A stretch of 36,412 nucleotides of DNA from contig CAMBZS010000008.1 in the NCBI GenBank assembly GCA_945872335.1, forward strand, positions 1-36,412, in the 5' to 3' direction. The translations under genes were made by a program, and so were the position numbers. This document shows positions 32,448 through 36,412 of this stretch, one piece after another. The notes below the pieces were generated by a model. That model searched no databases, was not told the DNA's origin, and worked only from the letters and a program-made list of their open reading frames with translations. Each line of letters starts with the position of its first letter. Within the stretch, counting starts at the first letter, position 1. Source of the DNA: Bordetella parapertussis. Its GTDB lineage: Bacteria; Pseudomonadota; Gammaproteobacteria; Burkholderiales; Burkholderiaceae_E.

Positions 32448-35117
32448 ATGGATCGGGAAACCAGTCAGCAAGTAACCCAGACGCGAGGTGTGTCCCTGGG
32501 CTTCAGATGTCTTGCTGTGTTCTCGCTGATCATGGCCCTTTCAGCAGTCGTGATTACGCTGGTCGTCGAGCGTCTTCATCGTGAAACGACGTTGTTAGAG
32601 CGAGGCGAGCAGGTCACCCGTCATGCGGAAGCCCTTGCACAGAGGATCAATACAGATGTTGGGCGCAAGATTACCCACCTCGTCGTGCGAGCGAACGACC
32701 TTTGCCACGTGGGACCGACCGAGGCCCTCACCTCCCCGCAACGCGCCCTTGAGCTGCTGCAGAACTCAATGCCCGGCTACGCCTGGATAGGCTGTGCGAG
32801 CCGGGAGGGCAAACTGCTGGCCGCGACAGGGGGACTGCTGGTCGGTGAAACCATTGCCAGCCTCCCCTGGTTTCAATCTGGACTCCGGGGGACCACGGTA
32901 TCCGACCGCTCAGGGGCCGGGGCAAATTCAGGCGCGCCGCAACAGAGGGCTGCCGAGCCGCTGCGATTCATCGATCTCGCTCACCCGGTCATCAATCATC
33001 GCGGGGAGACCATCGGCATCATCGTCGCTCATTTGGGCGATCGCTGGTTCGAGGGGCTGATACACCCGACACCGTCAGAACATCGGTATTCGGAGCAAGC
33101 GTTCCAATCAGTGATTTCGCAAGATACCGTCCGCCTGATGGGCGCTGGCATCGGACACGAAGCCATTCAGAAGGTGCGAGAGAACGGTCGCCCAAGCGGC
33201 TGGCTCCACCACATCGATCGCTACTCGTCGAATTGGCTCATTGGCTTTTCGCGACACAAACCGATTGAGGGTGTGACGGGGGAACTCAATTGGACCACCG
33301 TGGTGCAGATCCCGGCAGACAGCATCGACTCGACTATTGCCTCCCCCAGGGCGACGATTTTCGCAGCGATCGCCGCCATCGCCCTGATCGCCGGGCTCAC
33401 CTTTGTCTGGCTCATTCAAGCGGTGAACCGACCCATTACTGAGTTAATCAGGCAGATCAATCTCGCTCAGCGCGGGCATCAGGAAATCCCCCCGCTCGCT
33501 GGCTTGCCAAAGGAATTCACGCAGGTCCGGCTGGCGGTCAACGACCTCACCCGGTCAATCCGCTCACAATCAACCCAGTTGGCGATCACCCTCAACGAAC
33601 TGCAACTAAGCTTTCGCGGTCTCACCGGTTCATTTCCCGGTGTCCTATTTTCCGCGCGTATCGATGCCGACTGGAACTGGACCTTTACCTACCTTTCGTC
33701 ATCAGCTGAACACTACCTGGGTACACGGGCTAGCCTGCACTCGTCGCAATTCGCCGCGCTGAACAGCAGAATCGTTCCTGAGACCCGCGAAGCGCTGGCC
33801 TCGTCAATCCGGGAGCAGGTCCAGGCAGGCGACGCGATCGATGTGCTGATCAACATCGCTGGCGGCGATGGTCGCGTCCGCCAGATGCAAGCCAAGGCCA
33901 AGAAGCGTCTCGTCAACTCGTACAACAGCATTTGGGATGGCGTGATGCTGGACGTTTCGGACCTGATCGAGGCCCGTCGGCAGGCGGCAGAGGCCAACCG
34001 TTCCAAGTCAGATTTCCTCGCCTCGGTGAGCCATGAAATTCGTACACCGCTGCATGGAATTCTCGGACTCGCACAACTTCTTTCAGAAGAAGTCCAGGTC
34101 CCGGCTCAGAAAGCTGATCTGAGGCGCTTGAAAGACACCGCGGAGATGCTCGCCACGCTCCTCAACGATGTCCTGGACCACTCCCGGATCGAAGCAGGCG
34201 AACTCGCACTGGAGAGTCATCCCTTCGGGTTGTCGGAAATGCTCGATTCGTGTTCGGCACTATTCAGGTTCGATACCCAGAGACGGGGACTGCGATTTGA
34301 CGTGAACCCCGAATTCCCTCCAGACCTCTGGCTGCTCGGTGACCCGACACGGATTCGTCAGGTCATCATCAACCTGCTCTCCAATGCCGTGAAATTCACC
34401 CGCGAGGGATCGGTCACCCTGGGCGTCGTCGCGCACCCGCGCTCTGACGGGCGGATCACGCTTTCGGTCTCGGTTACCGACACCGGACCGGGCATAAGTA
34501 CGGAACAACAGTCAAGACTGTTCACGCGTTTCGTGCAGGGCGATCGGTCGGTCTATCGCCAATTCGGCGGAACCGGACTCGGGCTCGCAATTGTCAAACG
34601 CCTGCTTGACACCATGGGAGGGTCGATAAACGTCGTGTCTACGCCAGGACAAGGCTCGAGCTTTCGGGTAGTGATCACCCTACCGATCGCGCCCAAGCCC
34701 AACACCCAATCTCCTCAGGCCCCCCCGCTCAGCGGGGAGCCGCTCGACATCCTGATCGTCGATGATGTAACACTCAACCGGGACCTGCTCCACCGTCTGC
34801 TTGCCGCAGACGGTCATCGGATCACCGAGGCGGCTGACGGCGCTGCTGCGCTGACCGCGACGAGTCAGAGGCGCTTCGATCTGGTCATGCTGGACATCGA
34901 AATGCCTGGGATGAATGGGCTGGATGTGTGTCGCAAGATCCGCGCGGGACAGGGTCCCAACCGCGCCACCCGGATCGTGGCACTCACAGGCTATGCCTTC
35001 GAGTCCGACGTTGCCCAGGCAATGGCTGCGGGCATGAACGCACATCTTGCCAAACCCATCATGGTGGGGGCGCTCCGCGCGCAGATCGACACGCTTCGAT
35101 CTGGCGGGAGTCCGTGA
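32448..35117 (+). CDS. membrane hybrid sensor histidine kinase with receiver domain
   Basis: 889 residues. Order: TM1 (about 17-40); periplasmic dCache-like sensor (W-I-G-C-A-S-R-E-G-K-L-L-A-A-T, W-F-Q-S-G-L-R-G); TM2 (about 302-326); HAMP-like linker (N-R-P-I-T-E-L); PAS-like segment (about 395-510); HisKA S-H-E-I-R-T-P-L with His529; HATPase N-box N-L-L-S-N-A-V-K-F; D-T-G-P-G-I-S; G-G-T-G-L-G-L-A-I; receiver I-V-D-D ... Asp816 in M-L-D-I-E-M-P-G-M-N-G-L; A-K-P-I. It has no HPt domain, and the divergent HPt gene probably supplies one. ATG 32448 with GGGAG 6 bases upstream is preferred over the TTG at 32433. Sensed ligand unknown; Cache domains often bind small organic acids, which would suit the catabolic context. 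Confidence 0.93.
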   Translation: MDRETSQQVTQTRGVSLGFRCLAVFSLIMALSAVVITLVVERLHRETTLLERGEQVTRHAEALAQRINTDVGRKITHLVVRANDLCHVGPTEALTSPQRALELLQNSMPGYAWIGCASREGKLLAATGGLLVGETIASLPWFQSGLRGTTVSDRSGAGANSGAPQQRAAEPLRFIDLAHPVINHRGETIGIIVAHLGDRWFEGLIHPTPSEHRYSEQAFQSVISQDTVRLMGAGIGHEAIQKVRENGRPSGWLHHIDRYSSNWLIGFSRHKPIEGVTGELNWTTVVQIPADSIDSTIASPRATIFAAIAAIALIAGLTFVWLIQAVNRPITELIRQINLAQRGHQEIPPLAGLPKEFTQVRLAVNDLTRSIRSQSTQLAITLNELQLSFRGLTGSFPGVLFSARIDADWNWTFTYLSSSAEHYLGTRASLHSSQFAALNSRIVPETREALASSIREQVQAGDAIDVLINIAGGDGRVRQMQAKAKKRLVNSYNSIWDGVMLDVSDLIEARRQAAEANRSKSDFLASVSHEIRTPLHGILGLAQLLSEEVQVPAQKADLRRLKDTAEMLATLLNDVLDHSRIEAGELALESHPFGLSEMLDSCSALFRFDTQRRGLRFDVNPEFPPDLWLLGDPTRIRQVIINLLSNAVKFTREGSVTLGVVAHPRSDGRITLSVSVTDTGPGISTEQQSRLFTRFVQGDRSVYRQFGGTGLGLAIVKRLLDTMGGSINVVSTPGQGSSFRVVITLPIAPKPNTQSPQAPPLSGEPLDILIVDDVTLNRDLLHRLLAADGHRITEAADGAAALTATSQRRFDLVMLDIEMPGMNGLDVCRKIRAGQGPNRATRIVALTGYAFESDVAQAMAAGMNAHLAKPIMVGALRAQIDTLRSGGSP

Positions 35118-35241
35118 CGACCGCTACCCGAACACCAGGCGCTGCGCCCTGGTGTGCTGATGACGAACGACAGGTTTATCATCGCGGCGTTGCACGCCGG
35201 CCGCCAGTTGCGCATCGGCATCGCTTACCGGGAGGGCGTTC

Positions 35242-36141
35242 ATGGTCAACCTTCACGACATCCGATACGTTCGACTTGGTACGCCCGATCTCGATTCGGC
35301 CATCAGGTTCGCCACCAGCATCGTTGGCCTGCAACTCGTTGCGCGGGAAGGCGGAATGGCGTATTTCCGATCGGACAAGGTCGATGTCCGGGGCGATACA
35401 CGTGATCACACGCTGGTCTATTTCGAGGGTGATCCAGGCGAGCACTACACCGGTTTTGATCTCAGGAATCCCGGCGATTTCGACAGCATCGCGGCAGAAA
35501 TCGAACGCGCCGGACACCCTGTTCACCTCGGCACCGAGACTGAGTGCGCACAGCGCAGGGTCAGGCAATTCATCCGTTTCCAGGACCCCACCGGCAACAA
35601 CATCGAGGTTGTCGATCGGCCTTTCCACAGTGGCACACGCACCTTCCTCTCGCGCGACGCGGGCATCACCCACTTCAGCCACATCGGGCTTCGTACCCGA
35701 AACCCGGCCGCTGACGAGGCATTCTGGTCACAGGTGCTTTCGGCTCGCACATCCGACTGGATTGGCGATGCGCCGCTCATGCGTATCAATACGGTCCACC
35801 ACACCCTGGCGCTGTTTCCGTCTACCTTCGCCGGGGTTCAGCACGTGAATCATCAGGTGGAGGATATCGACGACATCATGCGCTCGTATTACTTCCTGAA
35901 GGAAAAGGGCGTGCGGATTGTTTTTGGTCCGGGCCGGCATGCCACCTCGGGGGCCGTGTTCCTCTACTTCGAGGGACCGGACGGCATGGTCTACGAATAC
36001 TCCACTGGCGTGCGGCATATCAGCGCAGCCGAGGAAGCCACACATCGGCCGCGTCAATTCCCGTTCTCGCCAGAGTCCTTCTGCATGTGGGGTTCGCGAC
36101 CAGACATACCGGAGTTCCGTTCGGGCAGGAGGCCCTCTTGA
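35242..36141 (+). CDS. VOC-family extradiol-dioxygenase-like protein
   Basis: 299 residues, two VOC modules. The metal site in the C-terminal module is intact: His147 (F-S-H-I-G-L), His201 (V-Q-H-V-N-H-Q-V) and Glu252 (V-Y-E-Y-S-T-G-V), preceded by G-P-G-R-H-A-T-S-G-A-V-F-L-Y-F. This is the pattern of Fe(II)/Mn(II) type I extradiol dioxygenases that cleave catecholic rings with O2. GGAGGG at 35231-35236 supports the start. A Bug receptor begins one base after the stop, so uptake and ring cleavage look coupled. It differs clearly in sequence from the VOC protein at 17230-18207. Confidence 0.87.
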   Translation: MVNLHDIRYVRLGTPDLDSAIRFATSIVGLQLVAREGGMAYFRSDKVDVRGDTRDHTLVYFEGDPGEHYTGFDLRNPGDFDSIAAEIERAGHPVHLGTETECAQRRVRQFIRFQDPTGNNIEVVDRPFHSGTRTFLSRDAGITHFSHIGLRTRNPAADEAFWSQVLSARTSDWIGDAPLMRINTVHHTLALFPSTFAGVQHVNHQVEDIDDIMRSYYFLKEKGVRIVFGPGRHATSGAVFLYFEGPDGMVYEYSTGVRHISAAEEATHRPRQFPFSPESFCMWGSRPDIPEFRSGRRPS

Positions 36142-36142
36142 A

Positions 36143-36412
36143 ATGCGCTCAATACTGAAAATTTTTCTGCTGGCTGCAGCAGTTCTGTTCGGCGGCTTGG
36201 CTCACGCGCAATATCCAACGCGACCCGTCAAAATCGTGGTGCCGTCAACCGCGGGCGACGGCTCCGATCTGTTGGCCCGCACGCTGGCCAAGTCCATGAG
36301 CGAGTCGATGGGCCAGCCCTTTGTCATTGAAAACCGGCCCGGGGCAGGTGGCAGCATTGGCGCAGCCGTGGTGGCCAAGTCGGTGTCAGACGGCTACACC
36401 CTGTTTCTGGGC
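36143..36412 (+). CDS. Bug/TctC-family periplasmic solute receptor, N-terminal part (cut by window edge)
   Basis: Ninety codons to the right edge: signal peptide M-R-S-I-L-K-I-F-L-L with cleavage after AHA, then Q-Y-P-T-R-P-V-K-I-V-V-P and G-D-G-S-D-L-L-A-R, V-I-E-N-R-P-G-A-G-G-S. This is the standard Bug N-terminal lobe. AGGAGG at 36127-36132 inside the preceding VOC gene gives 10-base spacing. Fourth receptor of this family in the window. Confidence 0.93.
   Translation, partial: MRSILKIFLLAAAVLFGGLAHAQYPTRPVKIVVPSTAGDGSDLLARTLAKSMSESMGQPFVIENRPGAGGSIGAAVVAKSVSDGYTLFLG

Overview
The window is a high-GC (clearly above 60 percent by eye), densely coded segment of a proteobacterial chromosome. 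The four Bug-type (TctC-like) solute receptors, an acyl-CoA gene cluster, flavin monooxygenase and ThDP enzymes and a TRAP transporter point to Burkholderiales or a close betaproteobacterial relative. This is an inference from gene content; no rRNA or other marker gene is present. No tRNA, rRNA, CRISPR array, insertion sequence or phage gene was seen, and no gene-free stretch exceeds 300 bases.

Region 1 (1-7733) is catabolic. A Bug receptor gene running off the left edge is divergent from an OYE-type flavin oxidoreductase that overlaps an aryl/acyl-CoA ligase. A degenerate-active-site SDR faces them. Divergent from the SDR are a tartrate-dehydrogenase-type enzyme (ttuC), a second Bug receptor and an M29-aminopeptidase/NicX-like protein. 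Region 2 (7747-11628) holds an isolated GDP-L-fucose synthase (fcl) and a P2-type cation ATPase. Region 3 (11741-17144) is a five-gene same-strand set: cupin, ThDP enzyme, SDR, NicC-like FAD monooxygenase, Bug receptor. An extradiol-dioxygenase-like VOC gene converges on it (17230-18207). This set is the best candidate for an undescribed aromatic or N-heteroaromatic pathway.

Region 4 (18345-23862, minus strand) encodes a two-domain FabG, a MaoC hydratase, a thiolase and a long-form acyl-CoA dehydrogenase. Together these cover all four steps of a beta-oxidation or chain-remodelling cycle. A third SDR lacking the whole catalytic triad is divergent from it (23999-24763). Region 5 (24850-27883) has UDP-glucose dehydrogenase (ugd), a PilZ protein and an unrecognised exported protein. 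Region 6 (27912-31874, minus) is a TRAP transporter (dctPQM) coupled to a metallo-beta-lactamase-fold hydrolase. Region 7 (31989-35117) is a stand-alone HPt protein divergent from a hybrid sensor kinase. Region 8 (35242-36412) is a second VOC dioxygenase followed by a fourth Bug receptor cut by the right edge.

Taken together, the window looks like an accessory catabolic region: periplasmic binding proteins capture organic acids, and oxygenases, CoA ligase and acyl-CoA enzymes degrade them. No dedicated DNA-binding transcription regulator is encoded. The only sensory genes are the HPt/hybrid-kinase pair and the PilZ protein.
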